64,000 bases of DNA from Macrostomum hystrix (GCA_950097015.1 CATNEN010000001.1:12050001-12114000), one strand, 5' to 3'; counted from the first letter of the stretch, positions 40,701 to 51,734 are shown. Notes: a model not told the origin generated them from the letters alone. Numbers and translations: made by a program.

Positions 40701-42543
40701 GTGACAATTTAGAATCGAGTGAATCTCAAGGTGTAACAATTTAGAATCGAGTGAATCTCAAGGTGTGACAATTTAGAATCGAGTGAATCTCAAGGTGTAA
40801 CAATTTAGAATCGAGTGAATCTCAAGGTGTAACAATTTAGAATCGAGTGAATCTCAAGGTGTGACAATATAGAATCGAGTGAATCTCAAGGTGTAACAAT
40901 TTAGAATCGAGTGAATCTGTAGGTGTGACAATTTAGAATCGAGTGAATCTGTAGGTGTGACAATTTAGAATCGAGTGAATATGAAGGTGTGACAATTTAG
41001 AATCGAGTGAATCTGTAGTAGGTGGGACAATTTAGAATCGAGTGAATCTCTAGGTGGGACAATTTAGAATCGAGTGAATCTGTAGGTGTGACAATTTAGA
41101 ATCGAGTGAATCTGAAGGTGTGACAATTTAGAATCGAGTGAATCTCAAGGTGTAACAATTTAGAATCGAGTGAATCTGTAGGTGTGACAATTTAGAATCG
41201 AGTGAATCTGTAGGTGTGACAATTTAGAATCGAGTGAATCTCAAGGTGTGACAATTTAGAATCGAGTGAATATGAAGGTGTGACAATTTAGAATCGAGTG
41301 AATCTGTAGTAGGTGGGACAATTTAGAATCGAGTGAATCTCTAGGTGGGACAATTTAGAATCGAGTGAATCTGTAGGTGTGACAATTTAGAATCGAGTGA
41401 ATCTGAAGGTGTGACAATTTAGAATCGAGTGAATCTCAAGGTGTGACAATTTAGAATCGAGTGAATATGAAGGTGTGACAATTTAGAATCGAGTGAATCT
41501 GTAGTAGGTGGGACAATTTAGAATCGAGTGAATCTCTAGGTGGGACAATTTAGAATCGAGTGAATCTGTAGGTGTGACAATTTAGAATCGAGTGAATCTG
41601 AAGGTGTGACAATTTAGAATCGAGTGAATCTCAAGGTGTGACAATTTAGAATCGAGTGAATATGAAGGTGTGACAATTTAGAATCGAGTGAATCTGTAGT
41701 AGGTGGGACAATTTAGAATCGAGTGAATATGAAGGTGGGACAATTTAGAATCGAGTGAATCTGTAGTAGGTGGGACAATTTAGAATCGAGTGAATCTCTA
41801 GGTGGGACAATTTAGAATCGAGTGAATCTGTAGGTGTGACAATTTAGAATCGAGTGAATCTGAAGGTGTGACAATTTAGAATCGAGTGAATCTCTAGGTG
41901 GGACAATTTAGAATTGAGTGAATCTCTAGGTGTGCCAAGAATGTACAAGTGTTTGACAGCCGCTCACTCCAACCTGCCAGCTGCTCTTGCCGGCGGTCAC
42001 AATTTCACCTGGCTGCGTCGCCTATTGGAAAAGATTCGCTCGGCCAGAGACTGTCGCCATCCGGACAGCGACCTGTCAGCCGCCCGACTGCGCGCAGTCG
42101 CTGATCTGACATTCGGCCTAGTGGCCACAATGTCCAGCCGGCTCACATTTGCTCAGCTGCCATTCGAGCCGCAGTTGCCAAAGAAACTATTCGTTTTCTT
42201 GTCGTCGTCTTCTTCCGGTGGCGGCAAAGTCTGGCCGGAGTTCGCCAGCCTGCCAGCTGAGCTTCGCTTTGGCTGGCCGCATTGTAAAGAGGCGCTCACT
42301 AGCGGCGTCTTGCCGGCGTGTCGTGTGCAGCAACAGCAGCAGCAGCAGCAGCGGGCGCGCAGGATTCGCGGCGGAAAGAAAAATCCCGAAGCAAGTGACG
42401 ACGAAGAAGAAAACAATTATTGCAGCGACTCTTCAAAATCGTCGATCTCTAAAGCATCGGCGCCGGAAAATCATCGCAACGAAGATCACTGTTCTGCTCA
42501 CAATGAGGCGGTGCCTAGAAAGCGGGTTCGCCATTCGAAATGA
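31794..42543 (+). CDS. PDS5: PDS5, cohesin-associated HEAT-repeat protein
   Basis: Ten exons inferred by hand: 31794-32152, 32826-33328, 34183-34477, 35170-35371, 35683-36108, 37347-37869, 38448-39022, 39519-40016, 40345-40531 and 41930-42543. All junctions are GT-AG with matching phases, and the total is 4182 nt, giving 1393 aa, close to animal PDS5A/B. Landmarks follow PDS5 in order. LKILTACCLMELFKLHCPDN is the N-terminal HEAT segment. Then come RFGDVSPVIR, RAIDTEESVRLALVSALDAL, LLAPECDLHTANRLRRRIL and RCLVGMKQ. RLPVDYLAIYAF and LLPEACLAHAIYLWANDVDF come last. PDS5 binds the cohesin ring and, with WAPL and the acetyltransferase ESCO, controls its release and maintenance. The C-terminus is short, with a polyQ run and an acidic/basic low-complexity end. 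Eight of the nine introns are minisatellites. The protein is quite divergent, so the gene is best confirmed with transcripts. Confidence 0.9.
32215..32815. repeat. 28-bp tandem array in PDS5 intron 1
   Basis: About 20 units containing ccctaatccggccctcataa then tccacctt, fading at both edges. It fills intron 1 (32153-32825). Each unit has ctaatcc, a branch-point-like sequence on the transcribed strand. Confidence 0.95.
33490..33890. repeat. 19-bp tandem array in PDS5 intron 2
   Basis: About 18 copies of catccgttaatcttgtgaa, in three subtypes (cttgtgaacatcc, cctgtcaacatcc, cttgtgaacattc). It is followed by degenerate gttaatct repeats to about 34090. Lies in intron 2 (33329-34182). Confidence 0.95.
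34540..35135. repeat. 20-bp tandem array in PDS5 intron 3
   Basis: About 28 copies of ctaatccactggcaagccct and variants (gataagccct, gattagccct, gttacccctt). Lies in intron 3 (34478-35169). Shares the ctaatcc core with the intron 1 array. Confidence 0.95.
35420..35640. repeat. About 24-bp irregular array in PDS5 intron 4
   Basis: Loose repeats of ttcaggcagacttcagggtg followed by agtt. They carry a donor-like gtgagt in most units. The intron is 35372-35682 and its real donor is also gtgagttc. Confidence 0.85.
36165..36995. repeat. 23-bp pyrimidine-rich array in PDS5 intron 5
   Basis: About 36 copies of cattctcccctgtcttccct followed by tgc, in intron 5 (36109-37346). Near-exact reverse complement of the intron 7 array. 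All three frames stay partly open, which produces spurious proline/leucine/serine-rich open frames. Confidence 0.96.
36996..37280. other. Unique insert in PDS5 intron 5
   Basis: About 285 bp of non-repetitive AT-rich DNA interrupts the pyrimidine array, which resumes for two degenerate units before exon 6. It looks like an insertion, but I see no terminal repeats or coding capacity. Confidence 0.5.
37930..38400. repeat. 34-bp tandem array in PDS5 intron 6
   Basis: About 13 units containing gatgagacaggtgagaagat followed by gagtgactaggcag, in intron 6 (37870-38447). Every unit contains acag|gtgaga, an almost ideal 5' splice site on the transcribed strand. Confidence 0.96.
39085..39480. repeat. 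23/24-bp purine-rich array in PDS5 intron 7
   Basis: About 16 copies around gaatggcaagggaagacggg followed by ggta, in intron 7 (39023-39518). The reverse complement matches the intron 5 array except for one or two positions. Confidence 0.95.
40575..41929. repeat. 32-bp tandem array in PDS5 intron 9
   Basis: More than 40 units containing aatttagaatcgagtgaatc then tgtaggtgtgac. Variants (ctcaaggtgtaac, ctctaggtgggac, gtagtaggtgggac) recur in blocks. The last unit ends exactly at the 3' splice site of exon 10 (ctctag|GTGTG), so the repeat consensus runs into the coding exon. Confidence 0.96.
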
Positions 42544-42714
42544 TTGATTTTCCTTTGACGATCCGCTGCGAGAATTAAGTTTTCGTCCTGTCTCAACACT
42601 CTTAGTAATATAGTAAGCGTTTTCATCATTTTTAGTAAACATCAATTCTAATATTGTTAGTTCACAATACTTTGATCTCTTGGTTCGCATAGGCACATAG
42701 TCTCAAGACCAACC

Positions 42715-43440
42715 CTAACCCACAATGTACAATGACTCAAGGCCAACCACCCAATGTACACTGGCTCAAGATCAACCCCAACCCACAATGTACAATGACT
42801 CAAGGCCAACCACCCAATGTACACTGGCTCAAGACCAACCCCAACCCGCAATGTACACTGGCTCAAGACCAACCCCAACCCGCAATGTACACTGGCTCAA
42901 GGCCAACCCCAACCCGGAATGTACACTGGCTCAAGACCAACCCCAACCCGCAATGTACACTGGCTCAAGACCAACCCCAACCCGGAATGTACACTGGCTC
43001 AAGGCCAACCCCAACCCGGAATGTACACTGGCTCAAGACCAACCCCAACCCGCAATGTACACTGGCTCAAGACCAACCCTAACCCGCAATGTACACTGGC
43101 TCAAGGCCAACCTCAACCCGGAATGTACACTGGCTCAAGGCCAACCCCAACCCGGAATGTACACTGGCTCAAGACCAACCCCAACCCGCAATGTACACTG
43201 GCTCAAGACCAACCCTAACCCGCAATGTACAATGACTCAAGGCCAACCACCCAATGTACACTGGCTCAAGACCAACCCTAACCCACAATGTACAATGACT
43301 CAAGGCCAGCCACCCAATGTACACTGGCTCAAGACCAACCCCAACCCGCAATGTACACTGGCTCAAGAACAAACCCTAACCCACAATGTACACTGGCTCA
43401 AGACCAACCCCAACGCCAAAGTACACTGGCTCTTAGCGAA
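42715..43440. repeat. 34-bp tandem array downstream of PDS5
   Basis: About 22 units containing ctcaagaccaaccccaaccc then gcaatgtacactgg, starting 170 bp after the PDS5 stop codon and perhaps within its 3' UTR. Open frames through it (for example 42725-43447) are repeat by-products. Confidence 0.95.
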
Positions 43441-44230
43441 TTCTTAACTCTAAAGTACAAATTTTAAGATGCGCAGAAATATTTTTGTAGCTTTCAGTTT
43501 GCCAGAATTCTTTTTGAGTTCGTTTTTTTGCCGGCATTTTTCAGCTCACCGCGGCCATAATATGCCTGGTTGAGTTGCTTACAGCATTTTGTGTCAGCCA
43601 GGTTGTTGAATTTTTCATCTAATTTCGTGGCTTTTACGTATTTTTTATTCTTTGATTTATTGGAGCTTCCTGAAATTTTGAACTTCCTGTTTTGATGATT
43701 TTGTGCGCGCCATTCACTTCGGTTAACCCGACTGCTCTGAAGCTTGTTAATAAAGCAACATTTAATACAAACTCTGTTTTTTATTATGTTTAAAGGAGAA
43801 ATTCTTACTCTTTTGTTCCTTGTATCATTCTTTGACAACTGCGAGCTGTCAATCTTCTTCAACAACCAATCAGATCTATTCGACGCCTCGATAGAGATTT
43901 TTAAATAATGGCGAATTTTGTCCAAAAGATTGATTAACACAATGCCCAGATAAATATTTAACAGCTTTATCTGCCGTATCGCTTAGCAGTGTATTTTTAA
44001 CATTTTTGGGAGTGTTTCAAATGGGATTGACTAAGCAATTTCTTTAAGCAAATATGCAATTAGTTTTATCTAAAACAATGACTTTATAAGTATTAAGTAA
44101 GGCATATAACAAGTTTCTAGTATTTGTTTATCTACTTGAAACCTAAAAGGCTTCGTTATGTTTAGTACTTAAAATGTGAAATATCATATATAATTAGGTC
44201 ATTTATAGAAATACTATTATAAACGGACGT
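43441..44230. other. Unique DNA between two arrays
   Basis: AT-rich. A minus-strand open frame at 43494-43940 encodes 148 Lys/Asn-rich residues that I do not recognise. It could be a transposon relic. No support beyond its length. Confidence 0.35.
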
Positions 44231-44234
44231 TTTG

Positions 44235-44975
44235 GATACTGTCTCATACTACTTATCTCATCAACTGTCTCATACTACTTATCTCATCAGCTGTCTCATA
44301 CTACTTATCTCATCAGCTGTCTCATACTACTTATCTCATCAGCTGTCTCATACTACTTATCTCATCAGCTGTCTCATACTACTTATCTCATCAGCTGTCT
44401 CATACTACTTATCTCATTATCTGTCTCATACTACTTATCTCATCAGCTGTCTCATACTACTTATCTCATCAGCTGTCTCATACTACTTATCTCATTATCT
44501 GTCTCATACTACTTATCTCATCAGCTGTCTCATACTACTTATCTCATCAGCTGTCTCATACTACTTATCTCATTATCTGTCTCATACTACTTATCTCATC
44601 AACTGTCTCATACTACTTATCTCATCAGCTGTCTCATACTACTTATCTCATCAGCTGTCTCATACTACTTATCTCATAAGCTGTCTCATCCCCATATCTG
44701 ATCAGCTGTCTCATCCCCATATCTGATCAGCTGTCTCATCCCCATATCTGATCAGCTGTCTCATCCCCTTATCTCAATAACTGTCTCATCCCCATATCTT
44801 TTTAACTGTCTCATACTACTTATCTCACCAGCTGTCTCATCCCCTTATCTGATCACCTGTCTCATCCCCATATCTGATCAGCTGTCTCATCCCCATATCT
44901 GATCAGCTGTCTCATCCCCATATCTGATCAGCTGTCTCATCCCCTTATCTCATCAACTGTCTTTATATTCTCAAC
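44235..44975. repeat. 25/26-bp tandem array 3' of pyruvate kinase
   Basis: The left part uses catactacttatctcatcag then ctgtct (26 bp). The right part uses catccccatatctgatcagc then tgtct (25 bp). The two sub-families are largely segregated, so they expanded separately. Confidence 0.95.
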
Positions 44976-45063
44976 TGTTAACTCAAATCATTTGACATCC
45001 AGTGACCGGCAATGCTTCAGTTTTCACCATGCCTGTTTTGAAGTTTTTGAAATAATGTTTGTT

Positions 45064-48000
45064 CTAAATCGCTGGCAGCAGTCGCTCCATGGGTACAATG
45101 GCCAGTATGTCGCTGGAGTTTTTAGCTAACTTCTCAACCAGCACAACTACTAGGCTGTGATTGGCTGGTTCTGGCAACATGCCAGTTGACACGGCTCGCG
45201 ATGTGGCGTAGCTCAATCGTGACTGCGCCTCCAGGAGCCAGTCATCGAGGGCCGGTTCTGGTATTAGGGATGGCAGTTGGATGGCTTGAGTGACTCTAAT
45301 TGATCGTCACTCTAATTATCATTAATTTGCATTTTCGCCACTTTAATCGGCCTTCTAGTCACTCTAATTATCACTCTTGTCACTCTAATTATCACTCTAG
45401 GCACTATAATTATCACTCTAGTCACTCTAATTATCGCTCTAGTCACTCTAATTATCACTCTTGTCACTCTAATTATCACTCTAGGCACTCTAATTATCAC
45501 TCTTGTCACTCTAATTATTGCTCTAGTCACTCTAATTATCACTCTTGTCACTCTAATTAGTCACTCCTTAAACAAAAATCTTTCTTTTCACTCCTCTTGA
45601 CGCCAGTCTGTTCACTCTGGCCCTTCTCGGCGCACTCACTGTCGTAGATCAGCGGATGCAGGCCGTACCAGAGGTTCAGTCCTCGACAGACGGCCTCATT
45701 GCTGCAGACGCAAATCACAGGGCAGGGGGGACGGCACATTGCTGCCAGGCGGGGGAGGGCAGCGTGATTGGTGGCCACCAGGATGGCAACTGCACGGCAA
45801 CGCAGAGCAGCTTCGCAGGCGGCCAATGCGCTGCTCTGCAAGGGATCGGCTGGGAGTTGAATCAGAGCTTTACCGACTTTATACTCTTGCTGCTGCTGCT
45901 GCGGCATCCAGCTGAACCCATGCCGACGCAACTGTTGCCAATGCTGACCGGACTTCAGATTTGATTCAGCTTCGCGACAGATCTACAGGATTAGGTTGTT
46001 CGATTTGGGTGATCACCTGTTAGACACCACAGTTACACATGTTAGACACTGTCTGCACAGTCACACCTGTTAGACGCCACAATCACACCTGTTAGACACA
46101 CCTGTTAGACGAACCTGTTAGACACACCTGTTAGACGAAGCTGTTAGACACGCCTGTTAGACGAACCTGTTAGACACACCTATTAGGCACCATAGTCACA
46201 CTTGTTAGACACTACGGTCATACCTGCGAGAAACACACACCTGTTAGACACATCTGTTATATACCGCACAGTCATACCTGTTAGACACATCTTTTAGACA
46301 CCACAGTCACACCTGTTAGACACCGCAGTCACACCTGTTAGACACCGCACAGTCACACCTGTTAGACACCGCACAGTCATACCTGTTAGACACTAACGCA
46401 ATTCGTCACTGACCTTGGCCAGAGTTCTGACCGCCTCAACCGGATAGCGACCCACCGCGGTCTCGCCGGACAACATCAGGCAGTCGGCGCCGTCAATAAC
46501 GGCGTTAGCGACATCTGACGCCTCCGCTCTGGTTGGCCCCGACTTGGTCAGCATGCTGTCCAGCAGGTGGGTTGCGCATATGGACGCTTTGGCCGAAGTG
46601 CTGCAGATTGCTATGATCCGCTTCTGTGCCGCGAACACCTTTGAGTTTTTAATGGGCTCGGCTAATTAGACTCGAATATTGGCAACTCTTTATTTTATTC
46701 TCCTCACCTTGCACTCTCTTTCTCACTCTATCAGACTGTCCCTGCGTCCCAACCTCCTGTGTTTATCTCTGGCTCCAACTCTCTCCTTCCCTCACTACCA
46801 CCCTTTCTCTCTCCCTTTCTTTCTCCCTTTCTCTCTCCCTTTCTTTCTTTCTCTCTCCCTTTCTCTCGCCCTTTCTCTCTTTCTCTCTCTCTCTTTCTCT
46901 CTCCCTTTCTCTCTCCCTTTCTCCCTTTCTCTCTCCCTTTCTTTCTCCCTTTCTTTCTCTCTCCCTTTCTCTCTCCCTTTCTCCCTTTCTCTCTCCCTTT
47001 CTCTCTCCCTTTCTTTCTCTCTCCCTTTCTCTCTCCCTTTCTCTCTCCCTTTCTCCCTTTCTCTCTCCCTTTCTCTCTCCCTTTCTTTCTCTCTCCCTTC
47101 CTCTCTCCCTTTCTTTCTCTCTCCCTCTCTCCCTTTCTCTCTTCCTCTCTCCCTTTCTCCCTGTCTCCCTCTCTCCCTTTCTCTCTCCCTTTCTCTCTTC
47201 CTTTCTCCCTTTCTCTCTTTCTCTCTCCCTCTCGCCCTTTCTCCCTCTCTCCCTTTCTCCCTCTCTCCCTCTCGCCCTTTCTCTCTCCCCCTTTCTCCCT
47301 CTCTCCCTCTTTCCCTTTCTCTCTCCCTCTCTCCCTCTCTCCCTTTCTCTCTTTCTCTCTCTCCCTTTCTCTCTCCCTTTCTCTCTCTCCCTCTATCTCC
47401 CTTTCTGTCTGTCTCCCCATTCTGTACCCTCTAATCTCCAACCGTTACTCCCACTCACTTTTCATTGTAAATCTAGTAAGCTCGCGATATCGCCTAACCT
47501 CTCTCTACCCTTCCACCTTTTTAAAAAATGTTGATACCTTCTATTGCACCAGCGAGCTATTTCACAAAACAATCCTTTCTGAAAGACAGAAATGTTTGTG
47601 CAACCTAGCAGTTGATCATTAGCGTGATTTTCTAAAATGATCTACAGCTAACCTACTGCTGGAAAATGCAATCAATTAGTCGATCCAAAAAATACAACAA
47701 TGCTGATCTTACAGCATGGGCCTAATGAATTTTTTGCTAGATCCGTGTTTAAAATAGTCAATTGGAAAAAAACTCAAACCTATGTTGCATTATTCTGTTT
47801 TGCGAAAAATGATTCCTAGAAAACATTTCTTCTAGTTAAATGCTTGTTTTTTTTAATGCATGCCGTATTATTTGTACCGTACAACCTAAACACTTAGTCA
47901 ATCTAACTATGCGAGTATGCTTCCTGTACTTGCAGCTAATCCAAAAAAAATATTGTCCAAAATCAATGTCTAACATTGTCTAACATCTTGTCTAACATCT

Positions 48001-50274
48001 AGCATCTCGTACGATAACAGCCTGTCGAACACCTACTTGAACAGCCTGTCTAACATGTACTAGAACAGCCTGTCTAACATCTGCTAGAACAGCCTCTCTA
48101 ACATCTACTTGAACAGCCTGTCTAACATCTACTTGAACAGCCTGTCTAACATCTACTCGAACAGCCTGGTCTAACAACTACTTGAACAGCCTGTCTAACA
48201 TCTACTTGAACAGTCTATCTAACAACTACTTGAACAGCCTGTCTAAAATCTACTCGAACAGCCTGGTCTAACAACTACTTGAACAGCCTGTCTAACATCT
48301 ACTTGAACAGCCTGTCTAACATCTACTTGAACAGCCTGTCTAACATCTACTTGAACAGCCTGTCTAACATCTACTTGAACAGCCTGTCTAACATCTACTT
48401 GAACAGCCTGGTCTAACATCTACTTGAACAGCCTGTCTAACATCTACTTGAACAGCCTGTCTAACAACTACTTAAACAGCCTGTCTAACATCTACTTGAA
48501 CAGTCTGTCTAACAACTACTTGAACAGCCTGTCTAACATCTACTTAAACAGCCTGTCTAACAACTACTTGAACAGCCTGTCTAACAACTACTTGAACAGC
48601 CTGTCTAACAACTACTTGAACAGCCTGTCTAACATCTACTTGAACAGCCTGTCTAACAACTACTAGAACAGCCTGTCTAACATCTACTTGAACAGCCTGT
48701 CTAACAACTACTAGAACAGCCTGTCTAACAACTACTTGAACAGCCTGTCTAACATCTACTTGAACAGCCTGTCTAACATCTACTTGAACAGCCTGGTCTA
48801 ACATCTACTTGAACAGCCTGTCTAACATCTACTTGAACAGCCTGTCTAACATCTACTTGAACAGTCTGTCTAACATCTACTTGAACAGCCTGTCTAACAT
48901 CTACTTGAACAGCCTGTCTAAAATCTACTCGAACAGCCTGGTCTAACAACTACTTGAACAGCCTGTCTAACATCTACTTGAACAGCCTGTCTAACATCTA
49001 CTTGAACAGCCTGTCTAACATCTACTTGAACAGTCTGTCTAACATCTACTAGAACAGCCTGTCTAACATCTACTTGAACAGCCTGTCTAACATCTACTTG
49101 AACAGCCTGTCTAACATCTACTTGAACAGCCTGTCTAACAACTACTTGAACAGCCTGTCTAACAACTACTTGAACAGCCTGTCTAACGTCTACTTGAACA
49201 GCCTGTCTAACATCTACTAGAACAGCCTGTCTAACATCTACTTGAACAGCTTGTCTAACATCTCCAGTTACAAAACATTCTAGACAATCCTACTCAAACT
49301 GAGTCTCCAACCGCGTCAAACCAACAGACCTTCTCCTGCCGCAGCTCAGATCCCAGATCGCCCCTTGCCACCAGGACACCGTCAGCCTCCTGCAGGATCT
49401 CCTCCAAGGCCCGCAGTCCCCTGAGGTCCCCGATCTTCGCCACAATCAGTGGCTCCGGCCTGCCAGCCACTGTAGCCGCCGCTCTCAACCGTCGGACAGT
49501 CTCCGGGTTGCGAACAAAAGACGCCATGACAATGCCGACTCGCGCGGCGCCGTCTGTATTGTCCGAACACAACGCCTGAATGTCCTTGAGATCCTGCTGG
49601 TCAATCTCCGGCAGTCTGGTGTCCAGGCCTGGTAGGCAGACGCTCTTACCGCCGCCCAAACGTCCACCAACAATCACCAGACAGTCTACAGTCGATGTCG
49701 ACGCTTTCGAATCTTCCACTTGCAGTTCTAGCAAGCCGTCGTCAATGTAAACAACCTGACCCGGCCGCGCGAGTTTAGCAAAATCCGCGAAATTGATCCA
49801 CAAACGCTGGGGCGTTATCGGCTTGTTGACACCCGCTGGAGAACAGTCGATGGTTACACGGCTGCCGGTTTCTATAGTAACCGTTTCATTGAGCTGATCC
49901 TTGGCTGTGAGCAGTCCGGTGCGTATCTCCGAGCCTCTGGTGTCCACTGCCACAGCCACGGGTCGCGGCCAACCGCAAGACTCGCTCGTCAGCTCGCCTA
50001 CCTCGCGAAGCTGCTTCTCTGCCTCAGCGATAAGCTTCAGCGAGTGCAGATGGTCGGCCAGGGTGCCGTGCGAGAGGTTCAGACGAGCGATGCCCATTCC
50101 TGCGGCGATCATCTGGGCGATGACAGCTGGCTTCAAGCTAGCCGGGCCCAGGGTGCACATGATTCCAGTGCCGGTGGTGCGGCCGGCAGGTTTGTCAATG
50201 CTCAGTTGGCAGAGGCGCTGAAGGGCGGACATGGCCAGACCAGTGCTCGATTGTGTCACCTTTTTATTCGACAT
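45064..50274 (-). CDS. Pyruvate kinase, with altered Mg2+ site
   Basis: Four exons on the minus strand: 50274-49330, 46638-46414, 45982-45640 and 45257-45064. Splice sites are GT-AG, phases agree, and the total is 1707 nt, giving 568 aa. Pyruvate kinase converts phosphoenolpyruvate and ADP to pyruvate and ATP, the last step of glycolysis. Conserved parts include [16 protein letters not shown] (R64, N66, S68), [10 protein letters not shown] (canonical DTKGPEIRTG), [14 protein letters not shown] (D306), [10 protein letters not shown] and [19 protein letters not shown]. The catalytic lysine is present (K280). The Mg2+-binding glutamate of the KIE motif is glycine (G282, codon GGG at 49431-49429, where GAG would be expected). 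D306 is 26 residues after K280, as in the canonical enzyme, so the alignment is secure. The C-terminal domain (exons 3-4) is divergent and carries a short polyQ. It may be a catalytically weak or regulatory paralogue. All three introns contain tandem arrays. Confidence 0.92.
45300..45562. repeat. 21-bp tandem array in PK intron 3
   Basis: About 12 copies of cactctaattatcactcttgt (and ctag variants) in intron 3 (45639-45258). Confidence 0.93.
46015..46392. repeat. Irregular ctgttagacac array in PK intron 2
   Basis: Repeats of cacctgttagacac with spacers of variable length (ccacagtca, cgcacagtca). On the transcribed (minus) strand each unit reads tgtctaacaggtgtgac. This combines a CTAAC branch-point-like sequence with AG|GTGTGA. 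Lies in intron 2 (46413-45983). Confidence 0.9.
46790..47420. repeat. (CTCTCTCCCTTT)n-type pyrimidine array in PK intron 1
   Basis: About 630 bp of almost pure pyrimidine on the plus strand (purine on the PK transcript), built from ctttctctctcc and related units. It yields long Ser/Leu/Pro or Arg/Glu/Gly open frames that are not genes. Confidence 0.95.
47970..49290. repeat. 24-bp tandem array in PK intron 1
   Basis: About 54 copies of a unit containing cagcctgtctaacatctact then tgaa, running almost to the exon 1 boundary at 49329. Variants (aacaactact, ctagaacag, cctggtctaac) recur in blocks. The transcribed strand contains agtagatgttagacag, close to the MAPK 16-bp unit. Confidence 0.96.
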
Positions 50275-50454
50275 TATCCGTTTATTGTCAGGTTTTACAA
50301 GCGAAGAATTGTGGACTCGCGAGAATCGGATTCTATATTTTTCATGACAACTCAGTTTGAGCTGTCTTCGATTTGGGCCATAGACAGGAGCAAGTTTTGA
50401 AATTTGCTCTACTTTTTAATCTTCGAGTTAGCATCATAAAGTGTCCAATAAAAT

Positions 50455-50883
50455 TTGCAACATATATTAGCACTTATTCTTTCGAGTATTATGATTGAAG
50501 TCGGGACCCTTGTTGATGACGAGTTCACGGTACTTGCTGACAACGCCAGGGCACATGGAGTCGTGAATTTTGGGCGTCCTGACCAAAGGCTTCAGTTTCT
50601 TCCAACTTTCTCGCCTTTCTTGAACGCCACTGAAATGACAATTTCTTGCATGAAGGCGGCCCTGAAACGGCGCATGACCGACCCTGAAGTTGTCTTTGAA
50701 GTGCATGATCGTCAGGCGGCTGTAGCAGCAGGTGAGACACTTCAGAACCGGCGTCTTCGCATTTTGAGTCGAGAAGTGGAAGCTGCGATGGTTGCGATCA
50801 CGGAGGAGAAATGCCGACAATGGCACGAATTCACACTTCGGTACGGACCGCGGTGTCTGGCACACGGAGACATTTCGGACTGA
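50455..50883 (+). pseudogene. Tc1/mariner-type DDE transposase fragment
   Basis: An open frame of 142 residues with LADNARAH, then LPTFSPFLNATE, the second and third catalytic-region motifs of DDE transposases of the Tc1/mariner (IS630) superfamily (usual forms are DNA.x.H and LPPYSPxLNPIE). The catalytic Asp and Glu are retained. The upstream catalytic third and the DNA-binding domain are missing. It lies 180 bp upstream of the pyruvate kinase start, transcribed away from it. Confidence 0.75.
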
Positions 50884-51162
50884 CTACAGTGTGTTAACCT
50901 GTTCAAGCGACTTTAAAGCGTGATTTTAAGCGTCTGTTTTCCTGTTTTGTTTGTTTAGTTGCTGTTTTACTTCACGATTGACAATATATACTGGTTGCAC
51001 TGACGAATTTCACTTACTTTGACGAATTCGAAGTCACTTTCTCGAAAGAAATTACAATAGACACCCCTTCTCGTTCCCTTGAGCGCTCTATAGTTTTATA
51101 TAGGCTGACGAATTCGAAGTCACTTTTGACGAATCCGAAGTTGAAAAGGTATATTTGCAGTA

Positions 51163-51335
51163 GGGCTGCAGGCTAAGGCATATCCTTTGGTGACACTAGA
51201 CCCGCAGCCAGCGAGGAGGCAATTCTGCCCATTTCGCTGACTCCTGAGCACACACTCACACAGATACTGTACGCAGGCACACGCTCACACAGGTGTGTAC
51301 ATCTGCCCTGACTTTCTCATCGTCAGGCAGTTTAT
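51163..51335 (-). mobile_element. SINE family A copy, 3' half only
   Basis: Keeps the 3' half of the family A body (from catcgtcaggcagt back to gtagggctgcaggc on the plus strand). The tRNA head is missing, consistent with 5' truncation. Confidence 0.8.
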
Positions 51336-51734
51336 ACCTTCTAGCTTCTTTAGTCTCCGTTATCCAAACTATATGTCACATGATCACAAGTTTCTCTGAT
51401 AAAGAAAGCTATTTATCAAAGAGATTTTTATTAGCCTATATTGGTTTGTCTTGCTGCTTTTTCTCATCAGAGAAGATAAGTTAGCTTACAAAGTAAAGTC
51501 ATTCGCCTTAGACCCCTGCAACAAACTATTGATTATGGGCTTACTTATGCAGCTTCATCAATGCTATGATGATCCTTCACAGAAACCACTTGTAGAACAC
51601 CGCGTTGCACTTTATATGTACTTGTAACTGTCAGCAAGAGTACACACACTATTGGAGTCTATTATAACTTCACAGTTTCTAACGATACACTTGTAAGTGT
51701 ATAATCTAGCTCAGAGTCACTATACACAAGGTCA
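51336..51734. other. Unique DNA, nothing recognised
   Basis: About 400 bp without a supported gene or RNA. Confidence 0.35.

Noticed and set aside
43494-43940. 148-residue Lys/Asn-rich frame as a gene
   Set aside because: No recognisable family, AT-driven composition and no splice or start context. Retained only as unexplained DNA.
46679-47622. Long Ser/Leu/Pro (+) and Arg/Glu/Gly (-) frames
   Set aside because: Translations of the pyrimidine array inside pyruvate kinase intron 1. All frames of such sequence lack stops.
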